A DNA stretch of 64,000 bases, taken from contig NZ_PGVF01000014.1 of the NCBI RefSeq assembly GCF_002860285.1, positions 248,001 through 312,000 of the forward strand, read 5' to 3'. The stretch is from Bacillus sp. M6-12. GTDB lineage: Bacteria; Bacillota; Bacilli; Bacillales; DSM-1321. A model generated the notes under the pieces. It made no database searches. It saw only the letters and a list, made by a program, of their open reading frames with translations, and was not told where the DNA came from. The position numbers and the translations under genes were made by a program. Below are positions 19,539 through 28,640 of this stretch, in pieces (position 1 is the stretch's first letter; each line of letters opens with the position of its first letter).

Positions 19539-19928
19539 ATGAAACTTTTTTCCGGCTCCTTCAATCTTCTGGAGAAATCATTAAATTACTCTAGTTTGAA
19601 GCAAAAAATAATTTCTGACAATATCGCTAATGCAGATACGCCGAATTACAAAGCAAAAGGCGTGAATTTTAATAGTGTACTGGATGATGCAATAAAAGCT
19701 AATATTCAGGCGTACAAGACAGATGAAAGGCATTTTGGATTTAATGCGTCAAGCTCCCATCCAAGAGTTTATACAAAAAACAGCCAATACAACCATAATG
19801 GAAACAGCGTCGATGTCGATAAGGAAATGAGTGATCTTGCAACCAACCAAATCTACTATAACGCACTCGTGGATCGGGTAAGCGGTAAATTTCAGACGCT
19901 TCAGAATGTTGTGAGGGGAGGAAGATAA
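19539..19928 (+). CDS. flgB: flagellar basal-body rod protein FlgB
   Basis: 129 residues. FlgB forms the proximal rod. The N-terminal rod signature SLKQKIISDNIANADTPNYKA is clear, with coiled-coil-forming termini and a C-terminal end NQIYYNALVDRVSGKFQTLQ. It is the first gene of the operon, as in B. subtilis, with an AGAGGGG ribosome binding site somewhat far (12 bases) from the ATG. flgC begins one base after its stop codon. Confidence 0.97.
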   Translation: MKLFSGSFNLLEKSLNYSSLKQKIISDNIANADTPNYKAKGVNFNSVLDDAIKANIQAYKTDERHFGFNASSSHPRVYTKNSQYNHNGNSVDVDKEMSDLATNQIYYNALVDRVSGKFQTLQNVVRGGR

Positions 19929-19929
19929 A

Positions 19930-20388
19930 ATGAGCATGTTCCAAAGCATGAATACTACGTCTTCTGCACTGACTTCCCAGAGACTTCGAATGGATGTTAT
20001 ATCCTCCAATATGGCCAACGTAGATTCCACTCGTGCAAAATATGTAGATGGAGAATGGCAGCCATATAAACGGAAAATTTCCATTCTGCAGCCAAACGAA
20101 GGGCAGTTTTCGAGCTTTCTCAACAAGGCAATGAACAGGACAGGCGGCGCATTAGCCGGCAGCGGGGTAAAGGTATCAAGAATAATAGAAGATCAAACAC
20201 CGAACAAGCTGGTCTTTGACCCGGAACACCCGGATGCAGATGAAAATGGCTATGTTCAGATGCCAAACGTCGATCCTCTTCGAGAGATGGTCGACTTAAT
20301 GAGTGCCACCAGATCCTATGAGGCAAATGTTACCGTGTTTAATGCTTCAAAAGGCATGATGATGAAGGCATTGGAAATTGGGAAATAG
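19930..20388 (+). CDS. flgC: flagellar basal-body rod protein FlgC
   Basis: 152 residues, a proximal rod subunit. The N-terminus contains TSSALTSQRLRMDVISSNMA, the rod/hook family signature; the middle has MPNVDPLREMVDLMSATRSY, and the C-terminus ends VTVFNASKGMMMKALEIGK. A GGGGAGGAAG ribosome binding site lies in the end of flgB, so the two are probably translated together. Confidence 0.98.
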   Translation: MSMFQSMNTTSSALTSQRLRMDVISSNMANVDSTRAKYVDGEWQPYKRKISILQPNEGQFSSFLNKAMNRTGGALAGSGVKVSRIIEDQTPNKLVFDPEHPDADENGYVQMPNVDPLREMVDLMSATRSYEANVTVFNASKGMMMKALEIGK

Positions 20389-20404
20389 ATAGGGGAAGGT
20401 TTTT

Positions 20405-20716
20405 ATGGCAGCTATTCAATCGGTTTCGTCCCAGAATCTTTTTAGGACTGACAGAGACCGTACACAAACTCAACCATATACACCATACGAAGCTCAGCAG
20501 AAATTTGCGTCCATTCTAAAGGACTCTATTGAAAAAGTTAATCAGGCACAGGCGGCCTCTGATAAAATGACAGAAAAAATGGCAAGAGGGGAAAATGTTG
20601 ACCTCCATCAGGTAATGATTGCCTCGCAAAAAGCGAGCATCACACTGCAAACGACATTGGAAGTCCGCAACAAGGTTGTGGAGGCATATCAAGAAATAAT
20701 GAGAATGAATGTATAA
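20405..20716 (+). CDS. fliE: flagellar hook-basal body protein FliE
   Basis: 103 residues. FliE joins the MS ring to the rod and is needed for rod assembly. The middle FASILKDSIEKVNQAQAASD and C-terminal VDLHQVMIASQKASITLQTT are characteristic. An AGGGGAAGG ribosome binding site precedes the ATG. The 110-base gap to fliF is the widest early gap in the operon and holds a strong hairpin. Confidence 0.97.
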   Translation: MAAIQSVSSQNLFRTDRDRTQTQPYTPYEAQQKFASILKDSIEKVNQAQAASDKMTEKMARGENVDLHQVMIASQKASITLQTTLEVRNKVVEAYQEIMRMNV

Positions 20717-20759
20717 AGATTCATCATTTTAACCTCAACTTTTCTTATAAAAACAAAAA

Positions 20760-20794
20760 CCGGATGGAGACAGGAAAAGCCTGTCTCCATCCGG
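20760..20794. repeat. perfect 15-bp hairpin between fliE and fliF
   Basis: CCGGATGGAGACAGG (20760-20774) is perfectly complementary to 20780-20794 around AAAAG. On the + strand no T run follows (CACGTATT), so it should not terminate fla/che transcription efficiently. On the - strand the stem is followed by GTTTTTGTTTTTATAAG (reading 20760 downward), the layout of an intrinsic terminator for antisense transcription. It may also act as an mRNA processing or stabilising element 20 bases before the fliF ribosome binding site. Confidence 0.8.
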
Positions 20795-20826
20795 CACGTA
20801 TTACTTAGATTATCCGGGGGATTATG

Positions 20827-22425
20827 ATGAATGAAAAAATAATTGCTTTGAAAAATAAAATAACTGATTTTTGGGCAGGAAGAAGCAAAAGCCAAAAGAT
20901 GATGATGATCGGCGCCGCAGTTCTTGTACTTATGCTCATTGCCTTTGCTTCATTTCTAGCTTCAAGGACAACCATGGTACCTTTATACAGCAATTTGTCA
21001 CCGTCCGAGACAGGTACTATCAAAGAAAGCCTGGACGGCCGGAATATTCAATCGGAAATAGCTGAAGGCGGAACATCGATACTTGTTCCAGAAGAGAGTG
21101 TCGACAGTCTAAAGGTCGAATTGGCAGCAGAAGGTCTCCCAAAATCCGGCAGCATTGATTATTCTTTCTTTGGACAAAATGCCGGAATCGGCATGACAGA
21201 TAACGAATTTAATGTGCTAAAACTCGATGCAATGCAGACAGAGCTAGCTGATTTGATAAAGGGTATCGAGGGAGTAGAAGATGCCAATGTAATGATCACA
21301 CTTCCTGAAAAAGGGGTATTTGTGAATCAGGCTTCAGAGGATGCTTCAGCTTCCATCGTATTAAACACTAAGCCCGGGTACCAGTTTGAGGAAGGTCAGA
21401 TAAAAGCTTTATATCACTTGGTTTCAAAAAGTGTTCCTAACCTTCCTACAGATAATATCGTCATTATGAATCAGTTTTTTGAGTACTTTGATCTGAAAAA
21501 TGAAAATAATTTACAGCCTGGAGCTGCCTTTGCTGCTCAGCATGAAATCAAAAAAGAAATCGAGCGAGACATTCAGCGGCAGGTTCAGAACATGCTTGGT
21601 ACCCTAATGGGCCGGGACAAGGTAGTTGTTTCAGTTACCGCCGATATGGATTTTACCCAAGAAAACAGAGAAGAAAACCTGGTTACGCCAGTTGATGAAG
21701 AAAATATGGAAGGAATCGCAATTTCCGCCCAACGGATTACTGAAACGTTTACAGGAAGTGGGGCTGCTGCAGGTGGACCAACTGCTGCGGGCGGAGCAGA
21801 TGACCCGGTTGGAACTTACCAGGAAGGCATGAATGGGAACGGCGACTATGAAAAGTTAGAAGAAACGATCAATAATGAAGTGAACAGAATCAAGAAAGAA
21901 GTAGTTGAGAGCCCATATAAAATCCGTGATCTGGGGATCCAGGTTATGGTAGAGCCGCCAACACCAAATGATCCTGCCACGCTCCCTCAGGAGAGAGTAG
22001 ATGACATTACAAGAGTATTAAGCACGATTGTCCGGACCTCCATAGATAAAGATACTGCAGAAGAAGAATTAACTGATGAGGAAGTTGAAAGCAAGATTGC
22101 GGTTTCTGTACAGCCATTTAACGGAAAGGTCGAATTTAAAGATGAACAACAGCCTTTCTTGCCATTATGGGCATACATTGTCGGTGGTGTCCTGCTTCTC
22201 TCAATTGTAGTGCTGGTTATCCTCTTCATCCGTGCACGGAGAACGAAGGAAGAAGAAGAGGATGAGGAGTTTGTTCTCGAAGAGCAGACGGAATTGGAAA
22301 TAGAAGACTTAAGCAAGGAGCAAGAAACAGAGGGTTTATTAAAGAGGAAGCAGCTTGAAAAACTGGCCAAAGAAAAGCCAGAAGAGTTTGCTAAACTGTT
22401 AAGAAGCTGGATTGCAGAAGACTAG
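20827..22425 (+). CDS. fliF: flagellar MS-ring protein FliF
   Basis: 532 residues. FliF builds the membrane ring that houses the export gate and carries the rotor. Two transmembrane segments are visible, near 22-45 (MMIGAAVLVLMLIAFASFLA) and near 440-465 (LWAYIVGGVLLLSIVVLVIL), with ring-building motifs between and an acidic FliG-binding tail. The ATG at 20827 lies six bases after GGGGG (20816-20820); the overlapping ATG at 20824 has only three bases. The extracellular loop near 305-340 is Gly/Ala rich. Confidence 0.97.
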   Translation: MNEKIIALKNKITDFWAGRSKSQKMMMIGAAVLVLMLIAFASFLASRTTMVPLYSNLSPSETGTIKESLDGRNIQSEIAEGGTSILVPEESVDSLKVELAAEGLPKSGSIDYSFFGQNAGIGMTDNEFNVLKLDAMQTELADLIKGIEGVEDANVMITLPEKGVFVNQASEDASASIVLNTKPGYQFEEGQIKALYHLVSKSVPNLPTDNIVIMNQFFEYFDLKNENNLQPGAAFAAQHEIKKEIERDIQRQVQNMLGTLMGRDKVVVSVTADMDFTQENREENLVTPVDEENMEGIAISAQRITETFTGSGAAAGGPTAAGGADDPVGTYQEGMNGNGDYEKLEETINNEVNRIKKEVVESPYKIRDLGIQVMVEPPTPNDPATLPQERVDDITRVLSTIVRTSIDKDTAEEELTDEEVESKIAVSVQPFNGKVEFKDEQQPFLPLWAYIVGGVLLLSIVVLVILFIRARRTKEEEEDEEFVLEEQTELEIEDLSKEQETEGLLKRKQLEKLAKEKPEEFAKLLRSWIAED

Positions 22426-22431
22426 GGGGAA

Positions 22432-23457
22432 ATGAAGGTGTCAAAGAGAGAGAAAAAAGGCGGACTAACGGGGAAACAGAAAGCAGCCATCCTACTCATT
22501 TCTTTAGGTCCGGATGTTTCTGCTTCTGTGTATAAGCATCTTTCAGAAGAAGAAATTGAAAGACTGACCCTGGAAATTTCTGGTGTAAGGAAGGTTGATT
22601 CCAGTGAAAAAGATGAAGTTCTGGAAGAATTTCACAATATTGCTCTTGCACAGGACTATATTACACAGGGCGGAATTGGATATGCAAAGCAGGTTCTGGA
22701 AAAAGCGCTTGGATCTGATCAGGCAGCAGCCATCATTAACCGGCTGACATCCTCACTTCAGGTAAGGCCCTTTGACTTTGCCAGAAAAGCTGATCCGGCA
22801 CAGATTTTAAATTTTATCCAAAATGAGCACCCTCAGACAATAGCTTTAATATTATCGTATCTTGATCCTGCTCAGGCAGGGCAGATTCTTTCTGAGCTTC
22901 CTCAGGAAGTACAGGCTGACATAGCGCGCAGAATAGCAATCATGGACAGCACATCGCCTGAAATTATAAATGAAGTAGAACAAATTTTGGAAAGAAAGCT
23001 GTCTTCAACTGTAACGCAGGATTATACACAAACAGGCGGTATTGAAGCGGTTGTTGATGTCCTGAATGGGGTCGACCGTTCAACTGAAAGAACGATTCTT
23101 GATGCACTGGAAATTCAGGATCCCGAATTGGCTGAGGAAATTAAGAAAAGAATGTTTGTGTTTGAGGATATTGTTACGCTTGATGGAAGGGCTATCCAGC
23201 GTGTTATTAGAGATTCTGATAATGAGGATTTAAAGCTTGCATTAAAAGTTGCCAGCGAGGAAGTTAAGGAAATTGTCTTTAAAAACATGTCCAAACGTAT
23301 GGTCGATACATTTATGGAAGAAATGGAATACATGGGGCCAGTTAGGCTCCGGGATGTTGAAGAAGCCCAATCTCGTATTGTTGCAGTTATCCGTCGCTTA
23401 GAGGAGTCAGGTGAAATCGTTGTAGCACGCGGTGGAGGGGATGACATCATTGTCTAG
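22432..23457 (+). CDS. fliG: flagellar motor switch protein FliG
   Basis: 341 residues. FliG is the rotor subunit that touches the stator and sets rotation direction with FliM and FliY. LTGKQKAAILLISLGPDVSA opens the first armadillo-like domain; the EHPQTIALILSYL motif marks the middle, and the C-terminal motor domain ends RGGGDDIIV. The ATG used here is only two bases after GGGGG (22425-22429); GTG 22438 has better spacing and is an equally possible start, removing two residues. It overlaps fliH. Confidence 0.98.
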   Translation: MKVSKREKKGGLTGKQKAAILLISLGPDVSASVYKHLSEEEIERLTLEISGVRKVDSSEKDEVLEEFHNIALAQDYITQGGIGYAKQVLEKALGSDQAAAIINRLTSSLQVRPFDFARKADPAQILNFIQNEHPQTIALILSYLDPAQAGQILSELPQEVQADIARRIAIMDSTSPEIINEVEQILERKLSSTVTQDYTQTGGIEAVVDVLNGVDRSTERTILDALEIQDPELAEEIKKRMFVFEDIVTLDGRAIQRVIRDSDNEDLKLALKVASEEVKEIVFKNMSKRMVDTFMEEMEYMGPVRLRDVEEAQSRIVAVIRRLEESGEIVVARGGGDDIIV

Positions 23458-24217
23458 AATCATAAAATCGAGCCTTGCTAGTCAGCAAGTATCAGAGGAT
23501 AGGACAATAAAAATCCGAACTTTCAACTTCCAACAGGATGAAACAGTAGAAGAAGCTGAGCCAGAAACAATCAATAGCTCTGTCTTTACTGAGCAAGCAA
23601 GAATGGAAGCTGAACAGATTATTGAACAGGCAAACCAAAAAGCATGGGATATTCTTGAAGAAGCAAAGAATAGCCAGAAGAGATGGGAACAGGAAGAACG
23701 TCCACTGGTTTTAAATGCAGCGCGAGATGAAGGGTTTCAAGCTGGGTATGACGCTGGCCGGCAGCAAGGATATGAAGAAATGGCAGAATCGATTGCTTTT
23801 GCAAAAGATATCATTCAATCATCAAAAAATGACTATCGAATAAAGGTTGAATCATCTGAAAGGACAATCCTTGAACTGGGTTTAATGGTAGCCGAAAGAA
23901 TTTTGGGCCATAGGCTGGAGGATTCCGAAGATACATTCTATTCCATAGTAAAGCGGGCAATCAGAGAAGCACGTGAATATGAAGAAGTCCAGCTTCATGT
24001 TAACCCAATACATTATGGATTTATTCTTTCCCAAAAAGATGAACTAGAAGGAATATTTCCGAGGCAAACTGATTTATATATTTACCCTGATGAACAAATG
24101 GAGAAACATAGCTGTTATATTGAATCGTCAAGCGGCCGAATTAACGCCAGCGTTGACAGCCAGCTGCATGAGATCAAACAAAAGCTGCTTGAGCTCTTGG
24201 AGGGAGAAGACCAGTGA
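23441..24217 (+). CDS. fliH: flagellar export apparatus stator FliH
   Basis: 258 residues. FliH binds the FliI ATPase and tethers it to the C-ring. Residues ~60-110 are a charged helical region (EQARMEAEQIIEQANQKAWD); the C-terminal half resembles V-type ATPase subunit E/FliH (LGLMVAERILGHRLEDSEDT). The start lies within fliG: ATG 23441 is used here, but TTG 23450 has better spacing from GGAGGGG (23434-23440) and may be the true one. It overlaps fliI by four bases. Confidence 0.93.
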   Translation: MTSLSRIIKSSLASQQVSEDRTIKIRTFNFQQDETVEEAEPETINSSVFTEQARMEAEQIIEQANQKAWDILEEAKNSQKRWEQEERPLVLNAARDEGFQAGYDAGRQQGYEEMAESIAFAKDIIQSSKNDYRIKVESSERTILELGLMVAERILGHRLEDSEDTFYSIVKRAIREAREYEEVQLHVNPIHYGFILSQKDELEGIFPRQTDLYIYPDEQMEKHSCYIESSSGRINASVDSQLHEIKQKLLELLEGEDQ

Positions 24218-25533
24218 AAGCTTCTGATTTATTACCCTATATCAGCGAAATGGATTCGTTTAAACGCTATGGCAGGGTAAAGAGGGTTGTCGGGCTGATG
24301 ATTGAATCAAAGGGACCTGAAACTTCCATAGGAAATGTTTGTTCTATTCATACAGGGGTTAAGGGAAATAAAAAGCGAATTCAGGCCGAAGTTGTAGGCT
24401 TCCGTGATGAATATGTCATTTTGATGCCTTATACGGCAGTAAGTGATATTTCCCCAGGGTGCCTGGTTGAAGCATCCCCAAGACCTCTGGATATTAAAGT
24501 GGGCGCAGGCTTAATCGGCAAGGTAATAGATTCCCTTGGTTACCCGCTTGACGGCAGTCCACTTCCTAAGGGGTTGGCCTCAGTTCCCACAGAACAGGAT
24601 CCGCCCAATCCAATGGAAAGGCCTCCGATTGACGAACCAATTGACGTAGGAGTCAGGATGATTGACAGCCTCCTTACAGTAGGCAAGGGGCAGCGTGTTG
24701 GTATTTTCGCCGGAAGCGGTGTCGGAAAAAGCACCCTGCTGGGGATGGTGGCCAGGAATACAACAGCTGACTTAAATGTCATCGGGCTAATTGGAGAACG
24801 CGGCAGGGAAGTGAGAGAGTTCATTGAAAAGGACCTGGGACCGGAAGGGTTAGCACGATCTATTGTGATTGTAGCGACATCTGATCAGCCAGCGTTAATG
24901 AGAATAAAAGGTGCTTTTACGGCAACAGCTATCGCTGAGTATTTTAGAGATAAAGGGCTTAATGTAATGCTGATGATGGATTCTGTCACTCGTGTAGCTA
25001 TGGCCCAGCGGGAGATTGGGCTGGCAGTGGGTGAGCCTCCGACCACAAAAGGCTACACACCTTCCGTTTTTGCCACACTTCCGCGTTTGCTGGAACGGAC
25101 AGGCACCAACCTGCTTGGAACAATTACCGCCTTTTACACCGTTCTTGTTGATGGGGATGACATGAATGAGCCAATTGCTGATACAGTCCGAGGGATTCTG
25201 GATGGTCATTTCATTCTGGACCGGCAGCTCGCAAATAAAGGCCAATTTCCCGCGATTAATATTCTTAAAAGCATCAGCAGGGTTATGAACAATATTGTTG
25301 ATGTCCGTCATAAGGAGTCAGCAGAAAATCTGCGTGCTACTCTTTCTACCTATATTGAATCAGAGGACCTTATTAATATTGGTGCGTATAAACGGGGTAC
25401 ATCGAGAGACATCGATAATGCTATTAAAAAGCATCCTCAGATCATTTCTTTTTTAAAGCAAGGTACCGATGAAAAAGCTTCTAAGGACGACAGTATTGAT
25501 AAACTGGTACAACTTATGGAAAAGGGTGAGTGA
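24214..25533 (+). CDS. fliI: flagellum-specific export ATPase FliI
   Basis: 439 residues. FliI is the hexameric ATPase that helps deliver export substrates, and is related to F1 beta. Walker A is GIFAGSGVGKST near residue 164; the DELSD-like region LNVMLMMDSVTRVAMAQREI, the GEPPTTKGYTPSVFATLPRL box and RHKESAENLRATL follow. The GTG start overlaps the fliH stop, with GAGGGAGAAG as ribosome binding site. Confidence 0.98.
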   Translation: MKASDLLPYISEMDSFKRYGRVKRVVGLMIESKGPETSIGNVCSIHTGVKGNKKRIQAEVVGFRDEYVILMPYTAVSDISPGCLVEASPRPLDIKVGAGLIGKVIDSLGYPLDGSPLPKGLASVPTEQDPPNPMERPPIDEPIDVGVRMIDSLLTVGKGQRVGIFAGSGVGKSTLLGMVARNTTADLNVIGLIGERGREVREFIEKDLGPEGLARSIVIVATSDQPALMRIKGAFTATAIAEYFRDKGLNVMLMMDSVTRVAMAQREIGLAVGEPPTTKGYTPSVFATLPRLLERTGTNLLGTITAFYTVLVDGDDMNEPIADTVRGILDGHFILDRQLANKGQFPAINILKSISRVMNNIVDVRHKESAENLRATLSTYIESEDLINIGAYKRGTSRDIDNAIKKHPQIISFLKQGTDEKASKDDSIDKLVQLMEKGE

Positions 25534-25538
25534 TCTAA

Positions 25539-25985
25539 ATGAGGTATCAATATAAATTTGAAAAGATCCTGACAATTAAGGAAAAAGAAAAAAACGATGC
25601 ATTCACAAGGTATAATGAATCCAGGAAAAGCTTTGAGGAAGTGGCCGAAAAGCTGTATAAGCTTTTAAAAAAGAAGGAAGACTTAGAAGCGTTCCAAAAG
25701 GATAAGCTGGCAGCTGGACTTCCCGTTCAGGAAATAAGACACCATCAGCAGTTCATGGAAAATCTGGACAGAATCATAGACCATTATCAAAAGGCAGTCA
25801 TTGAAGCTCGGTCAAAGATGGAGTTTCTGCATGGTAAATTGCTCGAACACAATATGGAAGTTAAGAAGTTTGAAAAAATTAAAGAAAAAGATTTTCAAAG
25901 ATTCCTGGACACTAGACGGGAAGATGATAACAGAAATATGGACGAAATATCAATACAGCAGTTTCTTGGCCGGGAAAACAGGTGA
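25539..25985 (+). CDS. fliJ: flagellar export chaperone FliJ
   Basis: 148 residues, almost wholly predicted coiled coil and rich in K, E and Q. FliJ sits in the centre of the FliI ring and links it to FlhA. The start YQYKFEKILTIKEKEKNDA is typical, as is its place between fliI and the ylxF/fliK pair. Identification rests on position, size and the N-terminal motif because coiled coils carry little other signal. Confidence 0.93.
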   Translation: MRYQYKFEKILTIKEKEKNDAFTRYNESRKSFEEVAEKLYKLLKKKEDLEAFQKDKLAAGLPVQEIRHHQQFMENLDRIIDHYQKAVIEARSKMEFLHGKLLEHNMEVKKFEKIKEKDFQRFLDTRREDDNRNMDEISIQQFLGRENR

Positions 25986-25991
25986 TAGATG

Positions 25992-26609
25992 ATGGATAAA
26001 ACATTGGAAACTGAGGAAAAGTCGTATAATAAGCTGCAATGGTTTTTGTTTATTGTAGTTATCCCGCTTTTTTTCACCATAACAATAACGCTAATTGTCC
26101 TGACAGTGGCTGGCGTCAATGTCTTTGAAGCCGGAAAAGAGTATGGCCAGAAAATTCCCTTTGTCTCATCCCTTTTTAAAGAGGACGAAGATCCAGTAAA
26201 TTCAACCCAGGAATCTGAAAAAAAAATCATTGACCTCAAGGCTGAAATGGAAGATCGTCAGGCACAAATAGAGAAGTTAGAAGGTATGATTGAAAGCAAT
26301 GATAAAGAATTAGAACGAGCAGAACTGGAAAAGCAGCGGCTAGAAGAAGCAATTGCTGAGTTAACGGCTGCCAGAGACGAAAATAAGCGGGCTTTCAAGG
26401 ACATTATTAAAACATATGAAACAATGTCACCGAAAAAATCAGCCCCAATAATTTCGGAACTAAAGGATGAAGAGGCCTTGAAAATTCTTTCAACAGTGAG
26501 TGCCGATACTCTTGCATCTATTCTTGAGCAGATGGAGCCAGCGGATGCTGCCCGGTTAACGCAAAAGCTGACTGTACAATCCGAACAGAACGTAAAAGAA
26601 GCTGAATAG
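25992..26609 (+). CDS. ylxF: MotE/YlxF family flagellar protein
   Basis: 205 residues. One transmembrane segment lies near 16-42 (LQWFLFIVVIPLFFTITITL), followed by a long charged coiled coil (about 75-145, rich in E, K and R) and a C-terminal MgtE-N-like domain (SELKDEEALKILSTV, ADTLASILEQMEPADAARL). This matches YlxF, the MotE-like protein found directly before fliK in Bacillus. Its role is not firmly known; the position suggests a chaperone or stator-assembly link. ATG 25992 has better spacing from AGGTGAT than ATG 25989. Confidence 0.88.
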   Translation: MDKTLETEEKSYNKLQWFLFIVVIPLFFTITITLIVLTVAGVNVFEAGKEYGQKIPFVSSLFKEDEDPVNSTQESEKKIIDLKAEMEDRQAQIEKLEGMIESNDKELERAELEKQRLEEAIAELTAARDENKRAFKDIIKTYETMSPKKSAPIISELKDEEALKILSTVSADTLASILEQMEPADAARLTQKLTVQSEQNVKEAE

Positions 26610-26644
26610 GAAAGACAGAGAGATTTGAAAGGAGGTGAAAAAAT

Positions 26645-28033
26645 ATGAACGCTACCATGATAACTGCTTCAGTATCAGCAGGTTCAATATCTGGAAAGTC
26701 ATCTTCTCCTGAACACTGTAACGGAGAGAATGGTGTATTTGGTTCAGTTTTGAAATCGGCTCTCAGCGGTAAAAAAGAAGCAAATTCCACTGCACCTTCC
26801 TCTATAAGTGAGCAGAAGCTTACAAGTGAGGAACAAGCTGTTATAAAGGATCTTCTGGAATTTCTTCAAATAACTGATTTATCCCAGCTGGAAGGTGGGT
26901 TTTCCCTTGCTCAGGATGTAATGGTACTTGGTTCCAATATCACTGCTCACCCTTTCATTCAAGCACTTTTTGGCATTAAGGAAGGATCTTCCTTGTTATC
27001 TGCTCTCAATTCTTTGACGGCAGGCATAGGGATGCAGCAGGAGGGGGAAGAAGTTGATGAAACACAGGCAGAGCTTACGCTGGAGGCGATGATAGCTGCT
27101 GTTCAGACGTTTTTGGAAAAGATAACTGCCAAGCTGGAAGGGAAAAGGAATAATATCGAACTTGCAGATGCAGCAGGAATCCTGAAAATGGCTAAGATCC
27201 AAGAACTTTTGACATCGTATAAGGATTTATCCAAGGATGATGCCTCCTTGTCGTCAAAGCTAAAGGAATTGCTGGAATCTGCGCAGGCCAAAATCTCGGC
27301 GCTGATAAAGGATAACGGTACAAAAAATAGTGCTGAAGGATCGTTCGCCAAAATATTTCCTGGGATTCAAAATCAGGAATCCGCGAATTGGGGCTTAACA
27401 GCAGATGCAGAAACAGTTCAGCAAGCATTCCAAAGGAATTTGGGAGAAATGAATTCCTCTGTCAACAAGACTACTGAAGAGAATGCTGATAAAACACTGG
27501 GTCAAATAAAAGGTAGTGAGGGAACCTCTTCATTCCTTCCTCTGCAAACAACAAAGGTTGAACAGCTTGTTTTAAAACTTGAAAAGAATGGACAGCCCGT
27601 GAACCAGGAACAGTTTATTAGAGAGTTTCAAAATTTACTCGGCAAAGCTAAGTTCAGCAGCAGCGGAGGAATCCAAAAGCTTTTCATACGCCTGAATCCT
27701 GAGCATCTTGGTTCGATCAGGATTGAGCTTGTACAAAAGGATAATCAGCTGACTGCCAAAATATTGGCAACCACAGCCAGGGCCAAGGAAATGCTAGATT
27801 CGCAGCTGCAAGGTTTAAAGCATGCCTTTTCCGGCCAGAACCTGCAGGTTGAAAAAATAGAAATTTCCCAGCAAATGAACCATTTTTCGCAGGAAAGATT
27901 CTTGCAGCGTGAACAGGGAAATCCTCAGCAGCAGCGAAGCTCTCAGGAGCTTCAGCAACAGGAGGAAGACGTAGAGAATATAAATGGTTTTTCTGAAAGC
28001 TTTGAGGAAGCATTGCTAAATACAAAAGTGTAG
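26645..28033 (+). CDS. fliK: flagellar hook-length control protein FliK
   Basis: 462 residues. FliK measures the hook and triggers the FlhB switch from rod/hook to filament export. The first ~300 residues are variable and rich in S, E and Q, as is usual. The conserved C-terminal core (about 340-415) contains [37 protein letters not shown] and [19 protein letters not shown]. The tail is glutamine-rich. It has the best ribosome binding site in the operon (AAAGGAGGTGA). flgD follows directly. Confidence 0.96.
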   Translation: MNATMITASVSAGSISGKSSSPEHCNGENGVFGSVLKSALSGKKEANSTAPSSISEQKLTSEEQAVIKDLLEFLQITDLSQLEGGFSLAQDVMVLGSNITAHPFIQALFGIKEGSSLLSALNSLTAGIGMQQEGEEVDETQAELTLEAMIAAVQTFLEKITAKLEGKRNNIELADAAGILKMAKIQELLTSYKDLSKDDASLSSKLKELLESAQAKISALIKDNGTKNSAEGSFAKIFPGIQNQESANWGLTADAETVQQAFQRNLGEMNSSVNKTTEENADKTLGQIKGSEGTSSFLPLQTTKVEQLVLKLEKNGQPVNQEQFIREFQNLLGKAKFSSSGGIQKLFIRLNPEHLGSIRIELVQKDNQLTAKILATTARAKEMLDSQLQGLKHAFSGQNLQVEKIEISQQMNHFSQERFLQREQGNPQQQRSSQELQQQEEDVENINGFSESFEEALLNTKV

Positions 28034-28041
28034 GTGAGCTA

Positions 28042-28527
28042 ATGAGTACCAATTCAATTAATCCTTCTCTGTTTCTTTCTAACTACCAGAAGGAAAAGAG
28101 GAAAACAGGAAATGATATTTTAGGAAAAGACGATTTCATGAAAATCCTGATGACACAGCTGCAAAACCAGGATCCGAGCAGTCCGCTCCAGGATAAAGAT
28201 TTTATTGCCCAAATGGCAACTTTCTCCACACTGGAACAAATAACAAACATGAGTAAAAGCATTGATAATCTTGTCCAAATGCAACAGCAAAATCAACTAA
28301 TTTCTTATAATGAATTTATTGGAAAAGAGGTTAAGTGGCATCGGGTTACAGAATCAGACGACCCAGATGCAGAACTTGTTGTTGTGGAAGGAACAGGGGT
28401 TGTCTCTTCGTTGAAATTCAAGGACAACAGCGTTACTTTCGTGCTGGAAGATGGGACAGAGCTTGCACCGGCAAATATTTCAGAGGTCAAGAAAGCTGCT
28501 GCCGGAACAACTGCTGCAGGCAATTGA
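28042..28527 (+). CDS. flgD: flagellar hook-cap protein FlgD
   Basis: 161 residues. FlgD caps the growing hook and helps FlgE add. The hallmark [20 protein letters not shown] is at about 31-50, followed by [22 protein letters not shown]-terminal beta domain follows ([28 protein letters not shown]). It ends at TGA 28525-28527, but the same frame continues through 25 sense codons to TAG 28603-28605; see the separate feature. AGGTGAG precedes the ATG. Confidence 0.97.
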   Translation: MSTNSINPSLFLSNYQKEKRKTGNDILGKDDFMKILMTQLQNQDPSSPLQDKDFIAQMATFSTLEQITNMSKSIDNLVQMQQQNQLISYNEFIGKEVKWHRVTESDDPDAELVVVEGTGVVSSLKFKDNSVTFVLEDGTELAPANISEVKKAAAGTTAAGN

Positions 28528-28605
28528 TCTGATTACCGTGATAGTTTATCAAAAACAACAGAAGCAGTACTTACTGCAGCAGCTAATCAGGTGAAGAACA
28601 ATTAG
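28528..28605 (+). other. in-frame extension of flgD beyond its TGA
   Basis: After TGA 28525-28527 the flgD frame continues 25 codons, SDYRDSLSKTTEAVLTAAAN and then QVKNN, before TAG. The residues look coding-like (amphipathic, Ala-rich, compatible with the preceding alanine-rich tail), which would fit a recent nonsense mutation shortening FlgD, stop-codon readthrough, or a chance open stretch. The remaining bases to the next gene hold its GGAG ribosome binding site. Confidence 0.45.
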
Positions 28606-28640
28606 GCAGCCAAATATATAAGAAAGTAAGGAGCGGGAAC

